Shown here: piece by piece, positions 1 to 10,204 of the stretch | Layout of the letters: each line of letters opens with the position of its first letter | How positions within the stretch are numbered: the stretch's first letter is position 1 | Assembly: GCA_014529385.2 (NCBI GenBank) | Contig: CM043945.1 | Span: forward strand, 145,127,741 to 145,191,740 | Direction of reading: 5' to 3' | Length of the DNA: 64,000 nt | Origin: Adiantum capillus-veneris | Taxonomy: Eukaryota; Streptophyta; Polypodiopsida; Polypodiales; Pteridaceae | The notes under the pieces: generated by a model | The model's input: the letters and a program-made list of their open reading frames with translations, nothing else | The model's database searches: none | Told to the model about the DNA's origin: nothing | Program-made: the position numbers and the translations under genes

Positions 1-830
1 TGATACCATGCATAGAATCGTTATGTAATTTAATTATAATAAGATTAGGTTGATTAATAGCTAAGTAGAATGAATTAGCATAGAGAGAAGATAAAGAATC
101 TAGATGAAGCGAGAAGGAGAAGTAGAGAAATTGTAATGTTGTAGCTGCAAGGTATATCCTCAGAACCCGAGAGGATCTCCTAGATCTATTTGACGAGTCT
201 TAGGCTTAAGCCTTCTTAATCCCATAGGTGTTGAGTACTTTTTAATCATTATGGAAATCAAAGGAAGAATCTAGAGTCTTCTAAAGAAGCCGGAGCACAA
301 GGCTTACCGGAAAAGGAACTTGTTGGAGATTACATTATGTCCCTAGCTAGATTGTAGGATTATAGAGATGAATAGCTATAAGGTGGAAGCAATCACATGC
401 CAATTCTCTAGGATATTGTAATCTAGGGTGTTTTCAATCGTATGTCGCTTCTATCAGCCGTCGTGATGTCAACAACCCCATAATAGTGCTACTTTTACAT
501 GTCGATATTGAACTTGCGCATGCAAACCCAAAGCAGGGCGTCAACTACTGTTGGCGGCGCTTTTTACTGAGAGGCCATTATCGTCGTGCATGCACACCAC
601 TCAAAGTGCAGGATAGCCATTTTCACCGAAATCTCCTCACCCAACAACAGGCACAGCCTTTTCCTTTTCCCCATGCTCACATTCTCCCTTTCTCAATATC
701 TCTCTAGTCGATTACTCTTTCCTTCTCAATCTCTTCAGCCACCAAACTCTCACTCTCTCTGTCTCTCAGGCGCTGCCATGTTGCTCGTGAGCAGTAGAGA
801 AGAATCACGCCTTTTATTTAACCAACCAAG

Positions 831-833
<3 letters not shown>

Positions 834-883
<50 letters not shown>
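834..883. repeat. (CT)n microsatellite
   Basis: About 50 bases of uninterrupted CT dinucleotide. It is one of several long CT/GA tracts in the window; here no LINE end lies next to it. Confidence 0.95.
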
Positions 884-886
<3 letters not shown>

Positions 887-1674
887 GCCCAAAGACGAAC
901 CATTTGCACCTCCGCCAGTTTCTATGTCCTGACGCACCCTCAGCAGCTCTCAAACTTCCACTGCTACCAACCACGGGTACTAGCGCTCTACGGGTTCACG
1001 TTGGTGGAGCCCCCGCCTTTTGTTTATGATGCGGCTTGAGCTGAGCACTCGCATGCGAGAACGGTTCATACTCCAGGTTACCATTTTTTGCCCTTTGGGA
1101 GACCAAGAGTGGTTTCTCACCCGCCACTTCAAAGCGGTCACGATAAGCTCGAGGACCCACTCCCACCACTTCCAAACCTTCAAAAGCAGCTGGTAATTCG
1201 GCCAGCAATCCAAGGTTCGGCAAATACTAGTTCAATCTCACAACAATTATCTTTGATAAGAGATGTTCAACGTCAAGGCTTTGCCAAGGAGTTTTAGATT
1301 TGGACGCTCTCAAGGTCCTTAAGAAATTACTTCGGTAAACCTTCAAGGCAAGCTCATGGTGTTGAAGCTCTCAAGGCTTCACCTCTTCGGACTTAAAACC
1401 ATTCATAGTTCCGCCTAGCCATCCGAGGTTTGGCAATTGAAATTGAATTTCAAAGCAATTGAATTTGGCAAGGCCCATATCTTGCCCTTTATGCATCGGC
1501 AAGGAATCTAAGGCTTGGAGTGGCTTCAATGCCCCTCAAGGCCGCAATGTCCTCAAGTTATGAGTTGATACTTTAAACAACCAAGGGGCCTCCTGTTTGG
1601 CTCCATGCATGTGACCGTCTAGTTTGGCAAACACGAGCATTTCTATATTGACAACACCAATGATGTAGCTGCAT

Positions 1675-1804
1675 TATCAGTATCCCATCTTTAATATTAT
1701 GTCATGTCTAACAAGGTGAGAATCTCCCAAGGACATGGCCTTATCAATATCACATCTTTAATATTATGTCATGCCTAACAAGGTGAGAATCTCCCAAGGG
1801 CGTG
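1675..1804. repeat. Two-copy tandem repeat, 67-bp period
   Basis: The block beginning TATCAGTATC at 1675 is repeated from 1742 with a few substitutions; both copies contain the word AACAAGGTGAGAATCTCCCA. No function is evident. Confidence 0.85.
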
Positions 1805-2381
1805 CTACTATCGAGGTGCAAATTACACTCAATGAACTCGCTATATCAATATCAAATGTCCATCCCATTCTGCGAAGGTCTGTTAGCCCAAACGTAATCT
1901 ATTGTGCATTTAGGAGTCGTTAATTAATTGTTATCTATCTTGATTATTTTTAATTAAGTTAGTTTATTTCTTCAAAGCAATCTTCTTCAAGCGAGAATAA
2001 TTTTATAGGATTCTTTAATGCTTTGAAATATGTACATAGCAATCCATGTCTTAATGTTTATGTAAGACTCTAAGCTCCTGAGTATACTTCAAGGGTCATA
2101 TTCAAGGATGTATTTTAAGATTTTACTGTGAGATGTGAATATTGTCAAGTTTTAAAACCATCACAAAACAATCTATTTTGTCTTGCATTAGATCATTTCT
2201 CCAAAAGAACTATAATGTGAGTGAATCTCATAAGAATTTTTGTATTAGAATACACTTTAGAAGATAATTGTTAACATAACTACTGACTATCCCAAGCTTT
2301 AAAATATTCTACATATTTATATATCTCTTTTACTGAGTGACATTAAAATTACATTGCACTAGAAATATTCTATGACATTTT

Positions 2382-2641
2382 TGGTAGGTTTAATGGCCAT
2401 GTGGCCGACCGCCCATCACTAACTGCCGCTAAGCCTAAGTGTACAGCTATACACTTGTGTGAGTCACTAACACTAAGTACAATGTGTATTGTGCCTTAGT
2501 GCATAAGATAAGAGATGAAAGAAAGGGGGTATATAGTATGTTGGCTCTCCCCTTTCAACCTATGTGTGGCTATAGTGGTGTGTGCGTGAGTGTGTGCGTG
2601 CGTATTCTTCTTCCGTTGTGCTCCCAGCTCCTCCCTGGTCA
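2382..2641 (+). repeat. 5' LTR of the copia element
   Basis: About 260 bp, closely similar to 12923-13188. It begins TGGTAGG (the 3' copy keeps the canonical TGTTAGG) and ends in CA two bases before the primer binding site. Its right part is rich in TGTGTGCGTG and ends in the conserved block TTCTTCTTCCGTTGTGCTCC. Confidence 0.9.
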
Positions 2642-2643
2642 TC

Positions 2644-2654
2644 TGGTATCAGAG
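2644..2654 (+). promoter_or_regulatory. Primer binding site, initiator Met tRNA
   Basis: TGGTATCAGAG, complementary to the 3' end of plant initiator methionine tRNA, lies two bases after the LTR. This is the usual first-strand priming site of plant copia elements. Confidence 0.9.
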
Positions 2655-3701
2655 GTGTTTCATTCCCGAAATCATTTCCGCGCGCGCGCACTTTCAAGAG
2701 TGCAAACAGGATTCCGATTTCTCCATTGGCAAGTTCAGCTTCCCGAGAGTGTTTCCAGCAGGTGTCGTGCGGTTTTACCTCCCTTTCGGAGCTATTTGAG
2801 CCATCAAAAACCCCATTCGAGCTACGGTCCAAGAGCTGAAATTTTCAGCCCTCTTGTGGTAATTTGTGTTGCAGTGCTTCCATAGCCAGTTACAGGTACC
2901 TTTGTTGCAGTCTCTTCCATCTACGAGAGCCCACGGCTCATTCGAGAGTGTGTAGCCTCTTTCGGAGTGGCCTCATACACACACATAGAGTGGGAGCTTG
3001 ACAGCATTGTCTTCTTCGACTACAGGTACAAGTACAAGTACAGGCTACAGGTTTCAGTGCTTGGATATTATGGTTCCAGTGGGAGCAGTTGTTTATGCGT
3101 ACATGCATATGTTGACACTTTTGACAGTGTCTGAGCTCTTTTGAGAGCAAATTGACTCCCCACAGCGATGTTTAGTTGCCGGCACATGCTTTAGCGTCTT
3201 GACAGACTTGTACGTCTTTGTGGATACTGCCATTGTACGCTTTTGTGGAACCATCTTTTGGCTAGTACGGCAGTCCCGACCATTTCTGAGACTTGGTCCG
3301 GACGATAGCCATTTCTGAGACTTGGCTATACGTTTTTGGTTGCATAACCTACGTTGTTGAGGATCGATAGCGTGAGGTTTTCATTGAGCTGGGGTATTCT
3401 CAAATGTGGAGATACCTTCGGTGATACAGGTTGCTGGAGCATCCCTTACAAGGCCTCGCCATAAGATATGTATAGAGTGGTATAGGTGCTTTTGACGCCG
3501 AGTTGGCGGTCTATGGTCAGTTTGATTGTTTATGCGCCTAAGTTGGTCTCTATACAATGTGCTTTTGAGAGGCATTTCTCTCTTCTATGCTTTGTGAGTG
3601 ACATACTTGGTCATTTTGTCTCGTATTTTGGTTGACATAGTCCCAAATACAAAGGAGACTCTGTCGAAATTTTCCCAGAATCTTTTGGTAGTTTTGTCAC
3701 C

Positions 3702-4666
3702 ATGTCTACTAGCAAAGACCGTGACATTTATGAAATAAAGAAGTTTGATGGCACTAATTTTCAGCTTTGGAAGAATCAGATGCAAGATATGCTTGTCCAA
3801 AAGAAACAGAAATTGCCTATTATTTATGCTACACGGACTGAAGAGATGAATTTGACTCAGTTTCAGTGGGAGGAGCTTGATGAGCTATGCAGATCTACTA
3901 TTACATTGCACCTTGCTGAGTCAGTGTACTTTTCAGTGCTAGAATGTGAATCTGCATATGCTTTATGGCAAAAGTTATGCAACACTTATGAGAAGGATAC
4001 GGCAAGTAATAAGGTTTTCATGATGCGAAAATTGTTTAACCTTCGCATGAAGGAGTCAGCCAGTGTTGCTAGTCATATTAATGACTTTAATTCTCTATTT
4101 GCCCAGGTTCGTGCACAACGGATCAATATTGATGTGACGAGATGAAAGCAATCTTCTTACTTTGTTCGTTGCCACCCTCATGGGATATCTTTTACACAGC
4201 TGTCAGTAACTCTGCTCCTAATGGTACGCTAGTGTACATTGATGTCACTAGTTCTCTTTTGTCAGAGGAAATGCATCGCAAGGCTATGGATAGCTCGCAT
4301 CATGGCGAAGGTCATTATGTGCAAAAGGATGGAAAACTGCGTAAAGGTCGTTCTTGGAATCGTGAATCCAAGAAAGAGGGCAATAGAGATGCTTCAAAGG
4401 GTAGATCAAAGTCTCCTGGTCGTCGCAATGTTCAATGCCATTATTGTGATAAGTTTGGTCAAATAAAGAAGGATTGTTATGCTTGGAAGCGTGACAAAGG
4501 TAAAGGCAAATGCAAAGACAATGATGATAAAGAGGAGAAACCAAAGAGTTCGGTTAAGATTGAAGAACTGAACATAGTGCAAGATGATTGTGATGCACAA
4601 GAAATCAATATGTTGACTGCAAATAATGATGTATTTTATGATGCACAAGAAACTCTATCTTTGTAG
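3702..4666 (+). pseudogene. Copia gag, frameshifted
   Basis: The ATG at 3702 opens a UBN2-type Gag (DIYEIKKFDGTNFQLWKNQM near the N terminus) that forms the particle and packages element RNA. The first frame stops at about 4145 and the rest continues in another frame from about 4142, so there is one frameshift in the middle of the capsid region. A single zinc knuckle (CHYCDKFGQIKKDC, around 4434-4475) has Gln where the zinc-binding His should be. After about 4640 the frame ends, close to the point where the antisense gypsy element interrupts the host copy; the protease resumes at about 10205. Confidence 0.88.
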
Positions 4667-4681
4667 AGTTCTATGCCAGCA

Positions 4682-5236
4682 TGTAGCGCGGATACTGTGT
4701 CGTGCTCTCTACAGTGTGGGTGCCCCTCAGTGCAATGTGCATGACAATCTCACTCAAAAAATGGAAACTCTCTCAAACAGAATGAAACACAGAAACAATG
4801 GATAACAACAGAGACACAACAGTGGACCGGAACATGTGGACTCAACTAGCTCAAAGAACCATGTACAGACTCTGGCGTGGCAGCACACTCAGCTCCAGCC
4901 CAGAAGTCACAGGTACAAAATGGGGTGTCGAGGCTCAGATGTGCAGGGATGGTGAAGCAGTGCTCTGTGTAAGACTCTCTGCTCTCCAGAACGATGCTAG
5001 ACCAAAGGTGAGGCCGCCGATGATAATGACCCAATGGCCCATAAATATCAGCCACCTAAGCCAATCTCCCAAGTGAGTGGTGGTGGTGACCTGGCCACGA
5101 TGTCCACTAGACCACCGTCCGTATCCTGCCACATGTCACTGCCCAGCCCAGCCCAAGAGAGTCCGTCCAGTGTGAACCAGACCCGACGGTTAACACCAAA
5201 CCAACTGTACTAACTGAGTGTCTTGTGAAAGTGACA
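4682..5236 (-). repeat. 3' LTR of the gag-protease gypsy element
   Basis: 555 bp, starting TGTAGC and ending GTGACA on the plus strand. It is closely similar to 9631-10179; the main difference is a run of about 9 extra bases near 4847. It is the 3' LTR because the element reads on the minus strand. Confidence 0.92.
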
Positions 5237-5255
5237 CAGGTTGCCCGCCACAAGA

Positions 5256-5278
5256 CCTCTCACCGTCCCGGTGAGAGG
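5256..5278. repeat. Perfect hairpin next to the LTR
   Basis: CCTCTCACCG and CGGTGAGAGG form a perfect 10-bp stem around a 3-base loop, 20 bases inside the left LTR of the gypsy element. It could be a transcript hairpin or chance; nothing else supports a function. Confidence 0.7.
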
Positions 5279-5706
5279 AATACTGAAAACACTGTGAAAG
5301 AAAACCATTAGGTACTGCATCTGTACATACTTCTTGAAGCAGGTTCTAGGCCCAAAAGTGGATTTTAAACACACTGCACTCTAAAAAAATGATGTTCTAC
5401 AGCAAAGAGATAATCTCAGTTTGATTCTAGTGCATCATTATCTGCCCTAACCATAGTGATAGTAAAATGACTTGGTCCATGCTTGCAGTTGCAGACGAAC
5501 TTGCCACATTTTTTGCAACAACACTCTTCTCGAAGGGAGGGATGACCATAAGCCCGAGTAACACCGCAAATAGGGTTAAGCTATAGGTAGCTCCATCATG
5601 ATCGCAGAATAGAAATGCCTTCACAGCAAAACAGGATGGCAACCAAGTGAATGCATCGAGCCATCTTATCATGCAGGTGTTGGGGGAAACATTTTCTAGA
5701 GCCTGA
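5279..5706. other. Unrecognised internal sequence of the gypsy element
   Basis: About 430 bases between the terminal hairpin and the minisatellite, on the side where integrase would end in a complete gypsy element. No integrase or other conserved motif is visible on either strand. Confidence 0.5.
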
Positions 5707-6195
5707 GAAGGGTGGGGAAGGCTAGATAGGGGCAAGGGGGTAGGTAGGGGCGAGGCAAGTGAGGTAGTGGGTAGGGGCGAGGGCAGGGCAGGGGCGAGGG
5801 GAAGAGAGGGGTGGGTAGGGGTGAGAGCAAGAAAGGGTAGGGGTGAGAGGGGGTGGGTAGGGGCGAGGGCAAGAAAGGGTAGGGGCGAGTAGGGGTAGGG
5901 TAGGGGCGAGAAGGGGGAGGGTAGGGCGAGATTGTGTGAGGGGGAGGGTAGGGGAGAGTAGGGGGAGGGAAGAGGCGAGAGCAAGAAGGGGTGGGTAGGG
6001 GCGAGTAGGGGGTAGGGTAGGGGCGAGTAGGGGGAGGGTAGGGGAGAGATTGTGTGAGGGGGAGGGTAGGGGCGAGTAGGGGGTGGGTAGGGGCGAGATT
6101 GTGTGAGGGGGAGGGTAGGGGCGAGAGCAAGAAGGGGTGGGTAGGGGCGAGTAGGGGGTAGGGTAGGGACGAGTAGGGGGAGGGTAGGGGCGAGT
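5707..6195. repeat. G-rich minisatellite, GGGTAGGGGCGAG units
   Basis: About 490 bases built from variants of GGGTAGGGGCGAG and GTAGGGGGAGG, with an occasional GATTGTGTGAGG block. Runs of 4-5 G recur every 6-12 bases, so the plus strand is strongly G-quadruplex prone. Because the opposite strand is C-rich it has no stops, which leaves two long proline/leucine/serine open frames on the minus strand; I regard these as by-products. It sits inside the non-autonomous gypsy element where pol would be. Confidence 0.95.
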
Positions 6196-6386
6196 AGTGT
6201 CAGACCATTATGAAAGTGCAGGTTGAGGACAGAGCCAACTATTCTCAGCAAGACAACTATCAGGAGCAGGGAATTCATCAAGCAGGACCTGTTCTATGAA
6301 GGGATTTGGCTAGACACAGAGGTTAGCTTCGTTCTGGTTGGAGAAGCTGACACCAATGGGGCTGATGTTTGATGGGGGCCGAACTC

Positions 6387-7432
6387 TTAATTAGGGGATT
6401 TCTTCCCGATTCTATGATTCTTCATAGGCTCACCAAATTCAAAGGCTTCCACCAAGGGCACATCAGGAGTAGCTTTTGTGACCTTCGACCTTTGAGCTGG
6501 CTCAGGTAGCTCATTGGAAGAGGGTGTACCTTCAGGCAAAGAGTGAATTGAAACTCCAAAACAGAGCATAGATTTGGTAGCATCCAACCACTCCAACAGA
6601 TCCTCATCTGACCCGTCAGGTGGAGTAGGCTGTTCCAATTCGAGGCTGGTTGCTAAGGACAAAGAACTATGTTGCACGACGGGATCCATGCCTCCTTCTA
6701 GGCGAATTGGTTGCATCGGGGAGCCAGGAGTATGTATCCACATGGCATCGTTTCCCCAATCATGAAGTGCTTTAGTGTGTCGCAGCCATGGTCTTCCGAT
6801 GAGCAAGGGAAATCCGCCCTCCACCTGTGGAAGATGAATCACGACAAAATCCAAACTAAAAGTGAAATCTTGTACCTGCATAGGCACTTTTTCCACTATG
6901 CCCACAGGGTATATTGTCCTCTGGTCGGCCAATGTTACTATGAAGGGGGCAGGTTGAGTAGGCTGCACGCCTAAAGCCATCATAGTGAACTCAGGCATCA
7001 TATTGATGCCAGATCCACAATTACTCCTGAAAATTTCTGCCCCAAGACGGACACTGTCAGGCGAGGGCTTCTATAATCAGTGAGGGGAGCAGCGGGATTG
7101 GATATCATATAGGACTCTGATGGTCGCACTAGGAGGTGCCCGCCACTAGGACTTGCTCCAGGATAAAGTGATTGAATAAGAGCAAGGGTGTCACTTCGAA
7201 ACTTTGCATCTAGTCGCAGCATATCATAGAGGGATACTTGTTGGAAGGTGTTCTTCAAGACTGACTCTGTTGTAAGCTTTTCGTGTTCTACCAGTGGTTT
7301 CTCGGGTACTTTGATCTTTTGTAGATCGGAAACTGCTTCCAAGAAAGCTTCATCAATATCGGAGAGTAAAGATTTGGATTCTTTCATGGCACTGGGGGAT
7401 GGCTTGTTAACAGTTGTAGGCAGGGTATCCAT
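6387..7432 (-). pseudogene. Gypsy aspartic protease, broken at the active site
   Basis: The upstream part (6998-7432, minus) ends in KFSGVIVD and runs into a stop; the downstream part (6387-7001) continues in another frame with the flap and C-terminal region of a retropepsin, including the signature FPLLIGRPWLR typical of gypsy proteases. The expected DSG/DSGSG catalytic loop at about 7010-7020 has lost bases, which removes the motif and shifts the frame. The protease normally cuts Gag and Pol polyproteins; this copy cannot. The tail runs on for about 130 residues without a recognisable domain and stops at 6387. Confidence 0.85.
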
Positions 7433-7479
7433 TGGTGTGAGACTGTGTGGGGGGGTTGAACTTGCTGGAATGCTAAGAC

Positions 7480-8925
7480 CTAGAGCGGCTCTCTGGGCCC
7501 GGGTGAGGACGCCCGATGGCTCCTTGCCAACTGCGGTAGCTTATTTTGAGGGGTAACCACGTGGGTAGAAGGGGGCGGCTGAGAAACAGTGCTAACTGCT
7601 ATCAAATTGAGCTTGGGAAAGGCAAACTCAATCTGGCTTTGACTTGGGTTCGCAGAGGTAGAGGCGCGTTGTTTTGGACAATCCTTAGTGTAGTGATCTT
7701 GAGCCTCAGGGCAAAGTTGGCACGGAGAAGAGCCTTCTGGCAGAGGGCATTTGCTCTGATAATGCCCATATTCTCCGCATCGGTAGCAGAGTATGGGCCG
7801 ATTGGAAGGACGAAACGGGGGACGAGGTGGTTGCTGCATGGAGTTGGAGGCTAAAGTGTAGAAGCTCTGAGGGGTTGAGGTGGCATTAGCATTATAAAAA
7901 CCTTGAGTCGGGAAAGTACTTGACATACCTTGGACAACTGGGGTATTGAGCAAAGGTGGCATGTAGTTGGGATGGCCGTAGTGGGAAACCATGTTGGATG
8001 ATGGTGCTAACCCCTGTTGGAGAGTAGGACCAAGACTTTGTTGTATCTTGTGCAATCCCTTTAGATAATAGCAATCCTTATCTTCATGACCCGATTTTTC
8101 GCAGAAGTGGCAATAAGAGCGAAGGGGACAGTCATGTGGAGGGTGTCCTGTAGAGCGGCATGAACTACACCATACCATAGCCTTAGTCTCCTGCTGAGAC
8201 CTGAGCTCTTCTAACTCTCTTTTAAGTTGATCATAAGCCTCTTGATGTGGAGGCTTCTCCTGTCTGAGAGAGAAGGATCTCTCTTCTTGAAGGGCCCACT
8301 GTAACTTTAGGGCTTCCAGTTCCCTTTGTAAAGAAGTCAAGGGGTCTGATGGACTGTCCACGAGTACAGGGGCAGTATCTAACCTAGGAGATTCATTGAA
8401 CTGCATTCTTGCTCCCTCTATTCGAGTAGCAGTAGAAACAAAGTCTTCCAGACTGGCTTCAGGACGGAGACTTTCTCTGAGCTTTTGTTGAGAAGTCTTA
8501 GGCAGAGCCTTCTATACCCACTTCTTCACCATGAATTCCCCTGGTTACTGAGGCAGCTTGGCAACCAGGGACTTTGTTCTGGTCATGAGCTCTGCAAATG
8601 TCTCCTTGGGCTGGAGCAATAGGTTGGCCAACTCATCTAGAATCTTCTCTTGATAATCCCCTGGTCGGAAAGCTTCACAGAACTGCTGTCTTAACATGGT
8701 CCAAGTAGTAAAGTGGTTTTCAGCAAACTGACTGTACCATTTATCTGCAAGACCATCCAAGGTGGACGGGAAGAGCACCAGGTATGCGTCTTCTCTGTTG
8801 AGGCCACAACCTCTGCAAAGAGAGACAAACCTCCGAGCATGGTTGTCTGCATCTTCTGCGGAGAGACCTTTAAAGGTAGGGAACTTGATGTTCACCTTTG
8901 CCAGAACACTTGTGAGCTCCTCCAT
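7480..8925 (-). pseudogene. Gypsy gag with four zinc knuckles
   Basis: The minus-strand ORF 8545-8925 is a Retrotrans_gag capsid segment (features: ADKWYSQFAENHFTTWTMLR, then LRQQF.EAFRPGD). The reading continues in 7480-8406 after stops at 8406-8545. This second part has a coiled-coil-like charged stretch, then four CCHC-type knuckles: CSSCRSTGHPPHDC, CHFCEKSGHEDKDC, CYRCGEYGHYQSKC and CQLCPEAQDHYTKDC (the last with one extra spacer residue). Most gypsy Gags carry one or two knuckles. The knuckles bind element RNA for packaging. The frame breaks between the capsid and knuckle parts make it a pseudogene. Confidence 0.87.
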
Positions 8926-9129
8926 GGCCTCTTGCTCCTGAGTCTATTGCTCCCTAGCTTGCTGTAACAAAATGGGGGAGAGCCTTACCGAAGAAGGTGA
9001 CCTGGAGGATGTAGAACCGGTCGAAGGAATGGAGGTAGCCGTATGAGTAGGTATGGGTGATGGGGTTAATATGCTTCTACTGGGCACCAAGGGTTGACGC
9101 CGTCTGTGGTAGTACTTCAGAGGACTCAG

Positions 9130-9345
9130 TAGTGCACTTTGACGCTCCAATGACCTCCTTGTATGTGTCATGCAGTAACCGCCAACCCCACCAAGCTTTG
9201 GCCAAGAAGAACTTCACGTGGGCAAGACAACCTTCACTCATTAGTGCACTTTGACGCTCCAATGACCTCCTTGTATGTGTCATGCAGTAACCGCCAACCC
9301 CACCAAGCTTTGGGCAAGACAACCTTCACTTGGCTGAACATTGGT
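9130..9345. repeat. Two-copy tandem repeat, 112-bp period
   Basis: TAGTGCACTTTGACGCTCCA at 9130 recurs at 9242, followed in both copies by the same 70 bases ending near CCACCAAGCTTTGG. It lies in the leader of the gypsy element, on the gag side. Confidence 0.92.
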
Positions 9346-9545
9346 CTAGACTCTACTAGACCAGTGCGAGTGACTAGACCACCTGGCCTGGACCAGGACG
9401 AGGAAGGACTAGACCAAGGACGAGAAGGACTAGACCAGTATGAGGACTGGGTCGACCAGGGCGAGAGAGGACCAGACCAACAAGGCGAGAGACTAGACCA
9501 GCTAGATTAAGCTGTCAAGGGTGAAACTGGACCAGACCAACAGGC
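9345..9545. repeat. Degenerate CTAGACCAG repeat
   Basis: Variants of GACTAGACCAG and GGACCAGACCA recur about ten times in 200 bases, with spacings of 10-30 bases. It lies between the 112-bp tandem repeat and the 5' LTR of the gypsy element, so both ends of this element's interior are repeat-rich. Confidence 0.8.
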
Positions 9546-9630
9546 TGCACAGGCAAAGCGAAGAAACCAGCTACTCAACAGAGTGAGACTTCAGTTGAGG
9601 TCCCATCGTGATCGCCAAAATGAGAGCACA

Positions 9631-10179
9631 TGTAGCACGGATAATGTGTCGTGTTGTCTACAATGTGGGTGCCCCTCAGTGCAATGTGCGTGACAATCTC
9701 ACTCAAACAAATGGAAACTCTCTCAAACAGAATGAAACACAGAAACAATGGATAACAAGAGAGACACAACAGTGGATCAGAACATGTGGACTCGACTAGC
9801 TCCATGTACAGACTCTGGCGTGGCAGCACACTCAGCTCCAGCCCACGACTCACAGGTACAAAATGGGGTGTCGAGGCTCAGATGTGCATGGATGGTGAAG
9901 CAGTGCTCTGTGTAAGACTCTCTGCTCTCTAGAATGATGCTAGACCAAAGGTGAAGCCGCCGATGATAATGACCCAACGGCCCATAAATGTCAGCCACCT
10001 AAGCCAATCTCCCAAGTGAGTAGTGGTGGTGACCTGGCCACGATGTCCACTAGACCACCGTCCGTATCTTGCCACGTGTCACTGCCCAGCCCAGCCCAAG
10101 AGAGTCCGTCCAGTGTGAACCAGACCCGACGGTTCACACCAGACCAACTGTACTAACTGAGTGTCTTGTGAAAGTGACA
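9631..10179 (-). repeat. 5' LTR of the gag-protease gypsy element
   Basis: 549 bp, TGTAGC to GTGACA on the plus strand, partner of 4682-5236. Just inside it on the minus strand is TTGGCGATCACGATGGGAC (about 9602-9620), a possible primer binding site of the TGGCG type, not verified against a tRNA. Confidence 0.9.
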
Positions 10180-10204
10180 TTGTAGCCTGCTACACAGCAG
10201 AGCT

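Larger units (their letters stand above)
1..2376. other. Gene-free flank left of the copia element
   Basis: No convincing gene is visible. Short open frames occur on both strands around positions 486 to 1300, but they cross a CT microsatellite, show no domain I recognise and overlap on opposite strands, so I treat them as chance. The stretch from about 1300 to 1900 is rich in CAAGG and AAGGC words but codes for nothing I recognise. The last 400 bases are AT-rich. Confidence 0.6.
4682..10179 (-). mobile_element. Non-autonomous Ty3/gypsy element (gag-protease only)
   Basis: The element has two LTRs of about 550 bp and, on the minus strand, a Gag with several zinc knuckles and a broken aspartic protease, but no reverse transcriptase, RNase H or integrase. 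The space where pol would lie (5237-6386) is instead a G-rich minisatellite and unrecognised sequence. It therefore had to be moved by enzymes of another element. It is inserted in antisense between gag and protease of the copia element, and so is younger than that element. I could not find a clean target duplication: CAGCA precedes the left LTR but TTGTA follows the right one. Confidence 0.88.

Noticed and set aside
586-1029. 147-codon open frame crossing the CT microsatellite
   Set aside because: A CT tract codes Ser-Leu in any frame without stops; flanking codons show no domain and the frame overlaps antisense frames.
5707-6195. Telomeric repeat
   Set aside because: TAGGG and TAGGGG words occur, but the units are mixed with GCGAG and GGAGG and do not match the plant TTTAGGG repeat.
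5427-6281. 284-codon proline-rich open frame on the minus strand
   Set aside because: It is the C-rich strand of the minisatellite, which lacks stop codons in several frames; a second frame is open over the same array.
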